DNA of 64,000 nucleotides. It comes from Halodesulfovibrio sp. MK-HDV. Lineage in GTDB: Bacteria; Desulfobacterota; Desulfovibrionia; Desulfovibrionales; Desulfovibrionaceae. The position numbers were made by a program, and so were the translations under genes. The stretch lies in the NCBI RefSeq assembly GCF_009914765.1, contig NZ_WYDS01000004.1, positions 98,029-162,028 of the forward strand. Reading direction: 5' to 3'. Positions 17,090-25,662 of the stretch are shown here, one piece after another; the first letter of the stretch is position 1, and each line of letters opens with the position of its first letter. The notes below the pieces were generated by a model. It had not been told where the DNA came from. It ran no database searches and saw only the letters and a program-made list of their open reading frames with translations.

Positions 17090-19414
17090 ATGTCAGTGGC
17101 AGACTTTCATGTATTAGTGGCAGAGGACGAAACAACGCAGGCAGAAACGTATGTGAATAATGCCGTGCATAGACTTATGCAGGAGTTGGAAAAACAGAAC
17201 GTGCGCATTACCCGTTCCTACAGTTTTTGCGATGCCAGCATAATTCTACAAGCAAATACTCCTGTTGATTGTTTGTTACTCAGTGCCAATATGCATAACG
17301 AGAACGATGAGGAATATCAGCAGGCAGAGCGATTGATTCGTAAGTTGCACAGCAGGCAGGTTAATGTACCTGTGTTTCTGATTGCTGAGCGTGAGAAAAC
17401 AACTCGCGCCATGTCCAGCCACCTGATGGAGATGGTGGATGAGTTTGTATGGATTGTAGAAGACACGGCAGACTTTATTGCTGGACGTATCGAAGCAGCG
17501 ATCCGTCGGTATCGTAACCAAATGTTGCCGCCACTTATGGACGCACTTATGCGATACGGAGCCATAAAAGAATACTCATGGGCGGCACCCGGACACCAAG
17601 GGGGGATAGGGTTTACAAAATCAGCCGTGGGTAGAGTGTTTTTTGATTATTACGGCGAAAATTTATTCCGCACAGATATGGGCATAGAACGAGCCTCGCT
17701 CGGTTCCCTTCTTGACCATACCGGTGCTTTTGGAGACAGCGAACGCTACGCAGCCCGCGTGTTTGGTGCGCATCAAACCTACAACGTAGTCGTAGGGAGT
17801 TCCGGTTCCAACAGGACTATTATGCAGTCGTGTATCACCCATGACGACATCGTGCTTATTGACCGAAACTGCCATAAATCTATTGAGCAAGGGTTAATCC
17901 TTACAGGCGCAATTCCTGTATATATGGTTCCAACACGTAATAGATATGGCATAATCGGACCTATTCATGCCGCAGATATGCAGCCTAAAGCCATAGCCAA
18001 GGCTGTAAAAGAATCAGCCCTTGTAAAGCAATTAAATGGTCGATGCAGCCAATGCGAACCTGTTTACGCCGTAGTAACCAACTGCACCTACGACGGGTTA
18101 TGCTACAACGCAAAAAAAGCAAAAGAGCGGTTGGAAGAATCGGCAGATGTAATCCACTTTGATGAAGCATGGTACGGCTACGCACGTTTTAACGCTATGT
18201 ACACAGACCATTTCGCCATGAACGGCAATCCGGATGAACACGACGGAGCAACCATATTCGCCACTCACTCCACGCACAAACTTCTTAACGGACTTTCCCA
18301 GTCTTCCTACATTCATGTACGCGAAGGACGTAAAAAAGTTGATCCCGACATGTTCAACCAAGCGTACATGATGCACACCACAACTTCGCCTCTGTATTCA
18401 ATAGTTGCATCTAACGATATTACTGCCGCAATGATGTCCGGTGAAAGCGGAGAGTCGCTTACGCAGGAAGTCATACAGGAAGCAGTAGATTTTCGCCGAG
18501 CAATTGCACGGCTTTGGCGCGAACACGCGAATCACAAAGATTGGTTCTTTAAACCGTGGAATCCAGAGTACGTGGAAATAACAGAGCAAGGCGAAAAAGA
18601 ATGGGTTCTCTTTGAAGATGCCCCAGTAGAAGTACTGACTAAAAATCAGGATTGCTGGCGGCTCAAGCCTGACGAAGCATGGCATGGCTTCGAACTGGAA
18701 GAAGACAACTGGTGCATGCTTGATCCGATAAAAGTTAGCATCCTTACTCCCGGTATGGGCGATGACGGAAAATTATTGCCAGACGGTGTTCCCGCAGCAC
18801 TCGTAACGCAATATCTTACCCGATTCGGAATAGTCCCGACCCGTACAACAGATTTTCAGATTATGTTCCTCTTCTCAATGGGCATAACCCGCGGCAAATG
18901 GGGAACACTTCTCAACACCCTGATCCGTTTCAAAGAGCATTATGATTCCGGTGACACTGTGCGCGACGTACTACCAGATCTCTACAATGCAAATCCAGAA
19001 AAGTATGAGGAAGTTACCCTGAAAGCCCTTGGTGACAGGATGTTTGCATTCTTAAAGTCGAGTGAAATGCATCTTGCCTTAGACAAGGCCTATACAAGCA
19101 GTTTCACTGCATTCATGAAGCCTCGCGATGCTTACGAGAAAATCGTACAGCAAGAAGTTGAACTAGTAGCATCAGACAAGCTAGGAAACAGAATAGCAGC
19201 TAATTCGCTGCTTCCGTATCCTCCAGGTATCCCGATGATCATGTCCGGAGAAGCTTTCGGGGCGCAAGATAAGTGTCCAGCCATCCAGTACCTCAACCAT
19301 CTTGAAGACTGGGACAACGCGTTCCCCGGTTTTGAGCATGTGACAGAAGGTGCCGAAGTTAAAGACGGCAAGTATCACGTACTTTGTGTGAACAACAGAC
19401 GACGCAGAAAGTAA
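17090..19414 (+). CDS. adiA: Biodegradative arginine decarboxylase AdiA
   Basis: PLP enzyme that converts arginine to agmatine and CO2 and consumes a proton. It aligns with E. coli AdiA as I recall it along nearly its whole length: wing domain (VDEFVWIVEDTADFIAGR), EYSWAAPGHQGG, FRTDMGIERASLGSLLDHTG, the PLP lysine K397 in ATHSTHKLL, and PYPPGIPMIMSGE near the end. An upstream ATG at 17060 touches the antiporter stop, but ATG 17090 has an AAGGAG site six bases away and gives the normal N-terminus; 774 residues result. With the antiporter it forms an acid-resistance or pH-homeostasis pair. Confidence 0.95.
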   Translation: MSVADFHVLVAEDETTQAETYVNNAVHRLMQELEKQNVRITRSYSFCDASIILQANTPVDCLLLSANMHNENDEEYQQAERLIRKLHSRQVNVPVFLIAEREKTTRAMSSHLMEMVDEFVWIVEDTADFIAGRIEAAIRRYRNQMLPPLMDALMRYGAIKEYSWAAPGHQGGIGFTKSAVGRVFFDYYGENLFRTDMGIERASLGSLLDHTGAFGDSERYAARVFGAHQTYNVVVGSSGSNRTIMQSCITHDDIVLIDRNCHKSIEQGLILTGAIPVYMVPTRNRYGIIGPIHAADMQPKAIAKAVKESALVKQLNGRCSQCEPVYAVVTNCTYDGLCYNAKKAKERLEESADVIHFDEAWYGYARFNAMYTDHFAMNGNPDEHDGATIFATHSTHKLLNGLSQSSYIHVREGRKKVDPDMFNQAYMMHTTTSPLYSIVASNDITAAMMSGESGESLTQEVIQEAVDFRRAIARLWREHANHKDWFFKPWNPEYVEITEQGEKEWVLFEDAPVEVLTKNQDCWRLKPDEAWHGFELEEDNWCMLDPIKVSILTPGMGDDGKLLPDGVPAALVTQYLTRFGIVPTRTTDFQIMFLFSMGITRGKWGTLLNTLIRFKEHYDSGDTVRDVLPDLYNANPEKYEEVTLKALGDRMFAFLKSSEMHLALDKAYTSSFTAFMKPRDAYEKIVQQEVELVASDKLGNRIAANSLLPYPPGIPMIMSGEAFGAQDKCPAIQYLNHLEDWDNAFPGFEHVTEGAEVKDGKYHVLCVNNRRRRK

Positions 19415-19518
19415 ACACGGATAATGTATCTGTTCGTGTAGGTGAGCCTTCGGCGACGTTTACTAACGGGATGCCTTTGGCAAACCTGCGGTGCTTGTCT
19501 GCGACGCCTTTTTATGTT

Positions 19519-19651
19519 GTCTCCGACGGCGCTTGCCAGCGAGGCTTTAAGAACCTTTTGCAAAAGGTTCTTAAAATCTCCAAAAACTTTTATTTGCGAG
19601 GCACACCTGTTGGTTACGCAACCTCGCGGCTTATGCATCATTACCTTTCGT
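19519..19651 (-). repeat. Dispersed hairpin repeat, family 1, copy 2
   Basis: Read on the minus strand it runs from CGAAAGGTAATGATG through ATAAGCCGCGAGG, CCTCGC, ATAAAAGTTTTTGGAG, an inverted AAGAACCTTTT / AAAAGGTTCTT pair and CGCTGGCAAGCGCC to GTCGGAGACA. It is nearly the same as copy 5 at 45.2 kb. Confidence 0.9.
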
Positions 19652-19660
19652 GAAACAAAA

Positions 19661-19691
19661 AGGGCTGTCCCCATATATATGGGACAGCCCT
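19661..19691 (-). terminator. Terminator between adiA and the acyl-CoA synthetase gene
   Basis: Stem AGGGCTGTCCC / GGGACAGCCCT with an AT loop, and a T run on the minus strand. It is flanked on both sides by repeat copies. Confidence 0.8.
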
Positions 19692-19703
19692 CTTCGCTAT
19701 TTA

Positions 19704-19830
19704 AGTCGGTGGAGCATAAGCCGCGTGAGAAGGTATCTAACGGGCTTACCTCGCAGATAAAAGTCTTTGGAAGGGGGCTGGGGGAGAACCTTCCTACAGA
19801 AAGGTTTCACCCAGCCGTCGGAGACAAAAG
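19704..19830 (+). repeat. Dispersed hairpin repeat, family 1, copy 3
   Basis: Contains CATAAGCCGCG, ACCTCGC, ATAAAAGTCTTTGGAAG, GGGGCTGGGGGA, an inverted AACCTT..AAGGTT pair, CCCAGCC and a GTCGGAGACAAA end. With copy 2 it forms an inverted pair around the terminator. Confidence 0.88.
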
Positions 19831-19876
19831 AAAAAGCCACCGCAGGTTCGCACCGTCGGCGACGAGAAAAGCCGAT

Positions 19877-22285
19877 TTAAAAATGTTCGTTAGTAGCCCT
19901 AATTTCTTCAACACGGAGCCGAGCTTCGGAGTAGAGGGCGAGTGCTGCGACGGCACGATCGCACACAGCGAAGACAGGCACGTTGTTTTGTAAGAAGTGG
20001 TCACGTAACGGATCGTAAAGCCTGCCACCGTCGATGACGCCGATGATCGGCTTGGATGAATCTTTAGCAACTTCCACGAGAAGGTTTGCTATAGAGTTAG
20101 GATCATCCATGGAGAATGCTGGTGGAGTTGGCTCCGCAAGTGTGTGCATTGCAGGCGATAAAGGATCGAGTCCAACGATTACGGAATCGACTGCTGAATC
20201 TTCTACGAGAGTTTGCACGGCGCTTGTGTGGAGCGCATCGTTTGCTGTTGGTGTGAGATCAAGCGGATTCTGGATTGTCACGAGCGATTGCAGACGGTTT
20301 GCTTCGAGCGTTGCGGCAATGGCTTGTTTTGTCTCAGAACTGAACTGGGCTAGATCCATCTGGAAATCGTCGGAGTGGATGGAGTCAGCCATACCTACAG
20401 CTTCGAATCCTGCACCGCTGACAGCGGCGAGGCGGTTGCCGGCAATTTTTTTGTCGTGCAGCATTTCTGCAAGCAGGAAGAGATCCTGAAATTCTTGGAA
20501 ACTTCTGGCGACGATGGCACCAGCCTGACGCACACAGCTTTCGCATACCATGTAGTCACCTGCGAGTGATGCTGTGTGACCACTTGTGGCTGTTTTGCCT
20601 TCAGGAGTCCGGCCTGCTTTGTAGAAGACAACTTCTTTTCCGTTATGGATAGCTTCGCGAATAGCTTTGCAGAATTCGAGACCGTCGAGATCGCTGAATC
20701 CTTCAGCGTATACGGCGATTACATCTACGTTGTCTGCGTCTTTGAAATATCGAACCATGTCACCAAGGGTGAGATCTGTCTGGTTGCCCATGGAGACCAT
20801 GTAGCTTGGATGCAGCTCAGGACTCTGGCTGTAACGGTGGAGCATGAATGCGCCACTTTGACTGATAAGTGCAGCGCGGTGCGGTGTGGCTTTTCGGTTT
20901 TTCGGCAGTTTTTCTTCTGGGATAAACCATGTGTCGTAGGAGCCGGGATGCGACACAACACCCATGCAGTTCGCACCGAGGAACACAGGGCCGCCGCCTT
21001 CTTTGGCGTGTGTGGCGTCAATATGAGCAATCAGTTTTGCGGCTTCTATCTGGCTGTCTTCGGTTTCACCCATACCACCGGGGATGAGCATGACGCTCTG
21101 GGCGGCATCCAGATCGATGATCTCGTCTACAAGTTCCGGAACTTGTGTTGCGGAAACCGCTACGACAAAAAGATCAAGCTTGTGATCAAGGCTGGCAAGG
21201 TTGGGAACGCAACGTACGCCATCGATTTCGTCGATGCCGTCTCTGATGAGGGTTACGTTTTCTTTGGCGAAGCCTTCTGCGAGAATATTTTCGAGAATGA
21301 TTCGACCGAAATTACGACGTGTAGCTGAAACACCGATGATGCCAATGCGCTCTGGGTGCAGCAGATCATGAATTTTTTTAATCGGGCGCGGGTTGGCTCG
21401 TTTTTCAGCTTTGCCGAAACGGCACATCCCATCAAGCGGAACCATAAGGTAGTCCGTGAATGCAAACGGGTTGATTTCCAGCTCTTCGATGATGAATGGT
21501 GCGTCGTTGTTTGACGGTGAATAGTGGCGACCCATTTCAATGAATGAACTGAAACATTCAATAAGCTGTTCGTCGGTAACAATGCGACGCTGACCGCGTG
21601 TGAGACCGGCAAGTTTGCGGTATGAAATAGTTTTGCGGAACAGGGCGAAGAAAGCTTCACCGTCGACGAGCTCTGTTGATGCTGCGACGATTGCCTGTCC
21701 TTTACGGAAACGTTCTGCGTAAAGCTCTGTGTCTGTTCCGCCAAGACCGGCACTGATAACCATGCCGAATTCTCGGGTGTGACGGAGACCTACAATGAGC
21801 TCGTTACCGAAAGCGCTGGAATCCGGTGGCATGAATTGCACTTGAAGCACACCTTTCAAGTCACGGCTGATGGCTTTCATGAGCGCATCACCTTTTAACC
21901 CTTTGTAGGATTCCGGTGCGTGGTCTGGGTTACGTTCGATGTATGTCGCGTAGTTTTCCGGCACTTCATACTGCATAGCGCGAACAGCAGAGCGGATTTT
22001 AGATGGCTGTTTTTCAACAATGCGCACGCCGCCTACTTCTGTCTTATGGATAATAGTAGGGGATACAATCTTGAGAACAGCTTTTTCACCCGGAATAGCC
22101 ATAAGCTCTTCATCGGGAAAACGTGCGCCACGGGGCAGCAAGTTAGAAATTGGCGGTGTTTCTGCGCCGGAGTTGGCTAGCAGATTGTACACTTCATATT
22201 CGTATAGAAAATCTCTGTTTTCTGTATCAGCAGCAATAAATAACTGGGTAATCTTTTCAAAATCAATCAATGTGTTCATAGCCAT
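19877..22285 (-). CDS. Acyl-CoA synthetase (ADP-forming), acetate-CoA ligase type
   Basis: An 802-residue cytoplasmic enzyme that interconverts an acyl-CoA plus ADP and phosphate with free acid, CoA and ATP, so it can make ATP by substrate-level phosphorylation. The ATP-grasp part is N-terminal (residues to about 300, with INPFAF), followed by a CoA-binding Rossmann domain (GIIGVSATRRNFG) and the succinyl-CoA-ligase-like part with the phosphohistidine H570 in ATSGHTASLAG. ATP-grasp first is the reverse of many archaeal-type fusions. The substrate acid, acetate or another, is not readable. It is a single gene on the minus strand. Confidence 0.92.
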   Translation of the reverse strand: MAMNTLIDFEKITQLFIAADTENRDFLYEYEVYNLLANSGAETPPISNLLPRGARFPDEELMAIPGEKAVLKIVSPTIIHKTEVGGVRIVEKQPSKIRSAVRAMQYEVPENYATYIERNPDHAPESYKGLKGDALMKAISRDLKGVLQVQFMPPDSSAFGNELIVGLRHTREFGMVISAGLGGTDTELYAERFRKGQAIVAASTELVDGEAFFALFRKTISYRKLAGLTRGQRRIVTDEQLIECFSSFIEMGRHYSPSNNDAPFIIEELEINPFAFTDYLMVPLDGMCRFGKAEKRANPRPIKKIHDLLHPERIGIIGVSATRRNFGRIILENILAEGFAKENVTLIRDGIDEIDGVRCVPNLASLDHKLDLFVVAVSATQVPELVDEIIDLDAAQSVMLIPGGMGETEDSQIEAAKLIAHIDATHAKEGGGPVFLGANCMGVVSHPGSYDTWFIPEEKLPKNRKATPHRAALISQSGAFMLHRYSQSPELHPSYMVSMGNQTDLTLGDMVRYFKDADNVDVIAVYAEGFSDLDGLEFCKAIREAIHNGKEVVFYKAGRTPEGKTATSGHTASLAGDYMVCESCVRQAGAIVARSFQEFQDLFLLAEMLHDKKIAGNRLAAVSGAGFEAVGMADSIHSDDFQMDLAQFSSETKQAIAATLEANRLQSLVTIQNPLDLTPTANDALHTSAVQTLVEDSAVDSVIVGLDPLSPAMHTLAEPTPPAFSMDDPNSIANLLVEVAKDSSKPIIGVIDGGRLYDPLRDHFLQNNVPVFAVCDRAVAALALYSEARLRVEEIRATNEHF

Positions 22286-22548
22286 CTCGCTTGGAAAAAT
22301 TCAGTAAGAAAATAACTGTACGAACTTTTGACGTTTTTGTCTTTGCTGTGTTTTTCTTTTCGACTATGTGGAAAAAGGACTGGTGGAGTAGAGAATAGGC
22401 GTTTGCTTTTTATGCTTTTAGTAATGAGAAAACTTAAGCCAATTGAAGAAGCGGAGAAATACAGTGGGAACAGAAAAAAACATGCAGCCTGTTGTTCGGA
22501 TTGCATGTTGCGGAAATCGCTGAATGTGAAGAGATAGGTAGAAAAAGA

Positions 22549-22587
22549 TGATCGGGACAGGGAGAGAGAGGCTTCCTGTCCCGATCA
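22549..22587 (-). terminator. Strong terminator with no gene immediately upstream
   Basis: Thirteen-bp stem TGATCGGGACAGG / CCTGTCCCGATCA with ATCTTTTTC following on the minus strand. The nearest upstream gene on that strand, arsC, ends about 210 bases away. Either arsC has a long 3' tail or a small RNA ends here. The rest of 22286-22795 shows no credible gene. Confidence 0.75.
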
Positions 22588-22795
22588 GTTGTCTTGGCGC
22601 ATGGTAATTGCTGGACCATGCTGTAAGACACAGAATAGAGTTGCCGTCGCCATAATTGCCAATGGCTGACGGAAAACAATGTATATTTTGCATGTGACAA
22701 TTGTGTTACGAACTACGATGTTCAAATAAAAAAATAATAATTATTTGGTATTTAACGCATATTTTTTTCGTGAACAGCGTTCTCTGATTTCTTTG

Positions 22796-23242
22796 CTACA
22801 GTCCGAGAGATTCTGGAAGCGTGGCAACATACGCTTTGATTTCATCACGGACGGTACGGTAGCAGGCAAGCTGTTCTTCTTCGGAGGCACCCTGCGCTGC
22901 AAGTTCTTTTGCCAGTGCAGGGGGATCGGGGAAGCCTACATGAACAATTTTTGCATTACCTGGAAAGTACGGACAAGTTTCGTGTGCGTGGCCACAAACA
23001 GTAACAACCACGTCAAAGTCGATGTCATCAAAGTCACTAAGCAGTTGTGACTTGTGAGAGAAAATATCGACACCAGCTTCTTTCATTACAGCGACAGCAT
23101 TCGGGTTTAGACCGTGCGTCTCGATACCTGCGGAATATGCATTAAGCACATCACTTTTGAGGTGTTTTGCCCAACCCTCTGCCATTTGACTGCGGCAGGA
23201 GTTACCTGTGCATAAAAAAAGAATAGTAACTTTAGCACTCAT
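22796..23242 (-). CDS. arsC: Thioredoxin-coupled arsenate reductase
   Basis: Reduces arsenate to arsenite using a cysteine relay on a low-molecular-weight phosphatase fold. The P-loop is CTGNSCRS (C11, C16), and the relay pair is C83 (TVCGHA) and C90 (CPYFPG), matching C10/C82/C89 of the staphylococcal plasmid enzyme. An upstream in-frame ATG at 23287 overlaps arsR; ATG 23242 has AGGA and gives the standard N-terminus, MSAKVTILFLC. About 148 residues. It follows arsR by eight bases. No arsenite pump gene is present in the window. Confidence 0.93.
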   Translation of the reverse strand: MSAKVTILFLCTGNSCRSQMAEGWAKHLKSDVLNAYSAGIETHGLNPNAVAVMKEAGVDIFSHKSQLLSDFDDIDFDVVVTVCGHAHETCPYFPGNAKIVHVGFPDPPALAKELAAQGASEEEQLACYRTVRDEIKAYVATLPESLGL

Positions 23243-23250
23243 TTTTGTTC

Positions 23251-23631
23251 CTAAGTTGATCTGCTTGAACCACGCTGTTTCCGACAAATATCTTCAGGTG
23301 CACTGGAGACAATTTTTTGGAGGTGATCATGATCTTGTTGCAGCTCGGTGCAAGTTGTTGATTGTTCTTGAATCCAATCCAGAAGTGGCTTGGAGTACGC
23401 TACTCCCTTTCCGAGTCTGTAAAAAATCCATCTGCCTTCTTTTCTGAATTGAACGAGTTCTGCATTGTGCAGTACGCCCAAGTGACGCGATACTGTGGCT
23501 CCGGCTATTCCCAGCAGTTCTGTAAACTGGCAGGCGCATAGTTCGTCATGCTCCATGAGCGCGGCAACAATACGGAGTCGGTTTTGATCGGATAACGCTT
23601 TCAGAGTTTGAGTAATTTTTTGCATAATCAT
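23251..23631 (-). CDS. arsR: ArsR family metalloregulator
   Basis: A 126-residue winged-helix repressor. The recognition helix region is GATVSRHLGVLHNAELV, and the metalloid-binding pair is C32 and C34 in ELCACQ, as in arsenic-sensing ArsR. The C-terminal tail is basic and serine-rich (KQRGSSRST). ATG at 23631, or two codons inside, has only a weak ribosome site. It leads the arsR-arsC operon and probably represses it until arsenite or antimonite binds. No clear operator was found in the region upstream. Confidence 0.93.
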   Translation of the reverse strand: MIMQKITQTLKALSDQNRLRIVAALMEHDELCACQFTELLGIAGATVSRHLGVLHNAELVQFRKEGRWIFYRLGKGVAYSKPLLDWIQEQSTTCTELQQDHDHLQKIVSSAPEDICRKQRGSSRST

Positions 23632-23926
23632 CCCGGGTGTGTTTCCACAGCCTAATCAGCACCTTTGTCCGTTATTACGTTGGCACGTTGACAAGAAAAT
23701 AGAATTTCTGTGGCAAAAACGTTACGTTTTACCTTTTCTATCCCTGTTGGCTTTGAAAAAACGGACAACAGCAATTGATTAAAATGTAGAGACCCCCCCC
23801 TACGAAACATCTGTTGTGTTCGTTTAGTTGGTTAGCTAAATATGCTTTCAATGCTGAATTTGTCAAGAATCGGGTTGGGCAACTCTGTGAGTATCCAGTA
23901 TTCTAGACTACATAATGAAATAGTGT

Positions 23927-24049
23927 TTAGTTAACTCGTTGTATTGTATGTTCAATAGTATGGGAGCCCTTTGCTTTTACAGCACATCCGGTGGATAAAG
24001 TAATGAGGAAGATGCTGAGTATCACTGCATAGATACATAATTTAGACAT
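23927..24049 (-). CDS. Small putative lipoprotein (40 residues)
   Basis: A short frame with a GGAG ribosome site and a signal-peptide-like N-terminus (MSKLCIY, then AVILSIFLITLS) ending in a lipobox-like LSTGC. Lipidation at Cys22 would leave about 19 residues. The mature part has a spaced pattern (G, I and I residues) that faintly resembles entericidin-type small lipoproteins; this likeness is weak. The -3 residue of the lipobox is Ser, not the usual Leu or Val. It sits alone in the 600-base gap between arsR and the YitT gene. Confidence 0.6.
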   Translation of the reverse strand: MSKLCIYAVILSIFLITLSTGCAVKAKGSHTIEHTIQRVN

Positions 24050-24141
24050 AAATTCTCCAAGGTTGAATGGACAGCACAGCACCAGATGATTTGAAATTCG
24101 TCAAGCGGGTACAAAGTGAGTCTGTTGATTTGAACATAGCA

Positions 24142-24192
24142 AAAAAAGCCCCCATCAGGCGATAGCGAATTCGCTACGATACCTGATGGGGG
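24142..24192 (-). terminator. Terminator of the YitT gene
   Basis: Stem CCCCCATCAGG / CCTGATGGGGG with an inner palindrome (TAGCGAATTCGCTA) and a run of seven T on the minus strand. Confidence 0.9.
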
Positions 24193-24235
24193 TTTAATGC
24201 TTTAGGAAAAGCCGTAACCCGAATTGTAAATAATG

Positions 24236-25099
24236 CTAGTACATTTTGCGTGGGTTAAAGTTTGATCCAACAACAGAGAATGTATTTTCAACAATGAAAA
24301 TTGCATTCGGGTCGGTATCAAATACAATCGATTCCAGCTGTTTCATACGAATGTTATCAGTAACGCAGAACAGCATACTTACATCTTTACCGGAGTAAGA
24401 ACCGGTACCCCAGACCAATGTACCGTTAAGGCGACGTGCCTCGCGCATCTTGGCCATAATCTCTTCGTTCTTGTAGGAGATAATACGCACTGCTTTTTTC
24501 TGGTTGAACATTGAGAGTGCGTATTCAGTTACATAGGAACTGAGAGAGAGCATGATGAGCGTAGTAACAACGAGATCAGGGTTAAAGCGGACTGCAATGA
24601 GTCCCATAAGAACTAAGTTGATGATGAAGAAGAAAACTCCGATACGTAATCCATATTTCTGATTCAGAATAACTGCAAGAACATCAAAACCACCAGCAGC
24701 ACCGAAGGAACGAAGAATGATCCCGCTGCCAAGTCCCATAATGACACCTGCTGCGATGGATGCAAGCAGTCTGTCCTGAATATGAAGATCAAGCGTGAAA
24801 TATTGCGTAAGAAACGTTACGAGTACCATGCAATACAAGTTCAACAGAAAGAATCTTTTGCCGACGCTGTGCCAGGCAATAACAAAGATTGGAATGTTGA
24901 AAATAAGGTACCACTGTGGAGTGGTGAAAGTATCGCTAATGTAACTTCCGAGAACAGCGAAGCCATACAGGCCAGCAGGAATAAAGTCATGGTGGACGGC
25001 GATACCGTTGTATCCAACGATAAAGATAATCGCACCAAAGGTGAGAAGAAAAATGTTCCACGGAAGAGAGTAGGCAAAAGCCTGACGGTTAAACTGCAT
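24236..25099 (-). CDS. YitT family membrane protein (DUF161/DUF2179)
   Basis: A 287-residue protein with five or six membrane helices in the first 200 residues (FLLTFGAIIFIVGYNGIAV, GGFDVLAVILNQKYG) and a C-terminal soluble DUF2179 domain (about 205-287). The family is widespread but its function is unknown; transport has been proposed. AAGGAA precedes the ATG. It is a single gene, preceded by the candidate RNA at 25.2-25.5 kb, whose terminator ends about 110 bases before this start. Confidence 0.88.
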   Translation of the reverse strand: MQFNRQAFAYSLPWNIFLLTFGAIIFIVGYNGIAVHHDFIPAGLYGFAVLGSYISDTFTTPQWYLIFNIPIFVIAWHSVGKRFFLLNLYCMVLVTFLTQYFTLDLHIQDRLLASIAAGVIMGLGSGIILRSFGAAGGFDVLAVILNQKYGLRIGVFFFIINLVLMGLIAVRFNPDLVVTTLIMLSLSSYVTEYALSMFNQKKAVRIISYKNEEIMAKMREARRLNGTLVWGTGSYSGKDVSMLFCVTDNIRMKQLESIVFDTDPNAIFIVENTFSVVGSNFNPRKMY

Positions 25100-25206
25100 T
25101 GTGTTTTCCTTAAGTTTTACAGCTTAGATTGTGGTCCGGTAAGGCCGGTTTTAGGATATTCTTGTTCGTAAAGTAACGTTTTGCCCTGACGGGCTGTATA
25201 AAATGC

Positions 25207-25480
25207 ATAAAAAAAGGCTCGAACACATGTTCCGAGCCTTTGTAAAAACAATAGAAGTCGCAGCTTATCGCAGCCGCGTGTAATCGGACGTAGTCCAAGG
25301 CTCATGGAATACGCACGCAAAGATGCCTTCCATACTGGAAAGCGTTATCTGTCTATTTGCGATTGACGTATTCTGCATACAAAAACCTTGGTTAAAAACT
25401 ACAAAAAGAGGCAGCCGTTTTTGGGCTTCCCGTACCGATTTCGCGCTATCTATCTGATAGTGAAGTCGGCGTCTAGTGGA
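25207..25480 (-). ncRNA. Candidate structured RNA ending in an intrinsic terminator
   Basis: On the minus strand a nested rod of helices spans 25295-25391: CCAAGG/CCTTGG, GAATACG/CGTATTC, CGCAAA/TTTGCG and CTTTCC/GGAAGG around an AGTAT loop. The last helix contains a pair that is G-U on the minus strand but A-C on the plus strand, which favours the minus strand. GTAGT/ACTAC extends the rod outward. A 13-bp terminator with seven T ends it at 25207-25241. Upstream hairpins (CTATC/GATAG) reach to about 25480. The 5' end is a guess. I recognise no known RNA class; the remainder of 25100-25662 shows no gene. Confidence 0.5.
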
Positions 25481-25662
25481 AAAAAACTTTTTTTCAATAA
25501 AGATTTATTTCACAAGGAGAAAATGATTCTTTTTATATTATTGTCATAAAATTGGTATGTTAGCATTCTTTTAAAGAGTGTAGGACTATTGCTTGCGAAG
25601 AGTATTATTTTATCTTTCACACCATGTGATGGCCTGCAACCCATGATTACGAAAGGAATTGG

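Noticed and set aside
20400-20412. TTCGAATCC resembling a tRNA T-loop
   Set aside because: It lies inside the acyl-CoA synthetase gene and no cloverleaf can be formed around it.
23793-23800. Run of eight C upstream of arsR as a phase-variable tract
   Set aside because: It is about 160 bases before the regulator start and not near a recognised promoter element; a role cannot be supported.
25207-25480. Assignment of the candidate RNA as 6S, tmRNA, RNase P or SRP RNA
   Set aside because: None of the diagnostic conserved stretches of these RNAs can be found, and the two halves outside the rod do not pair as 6S would need.
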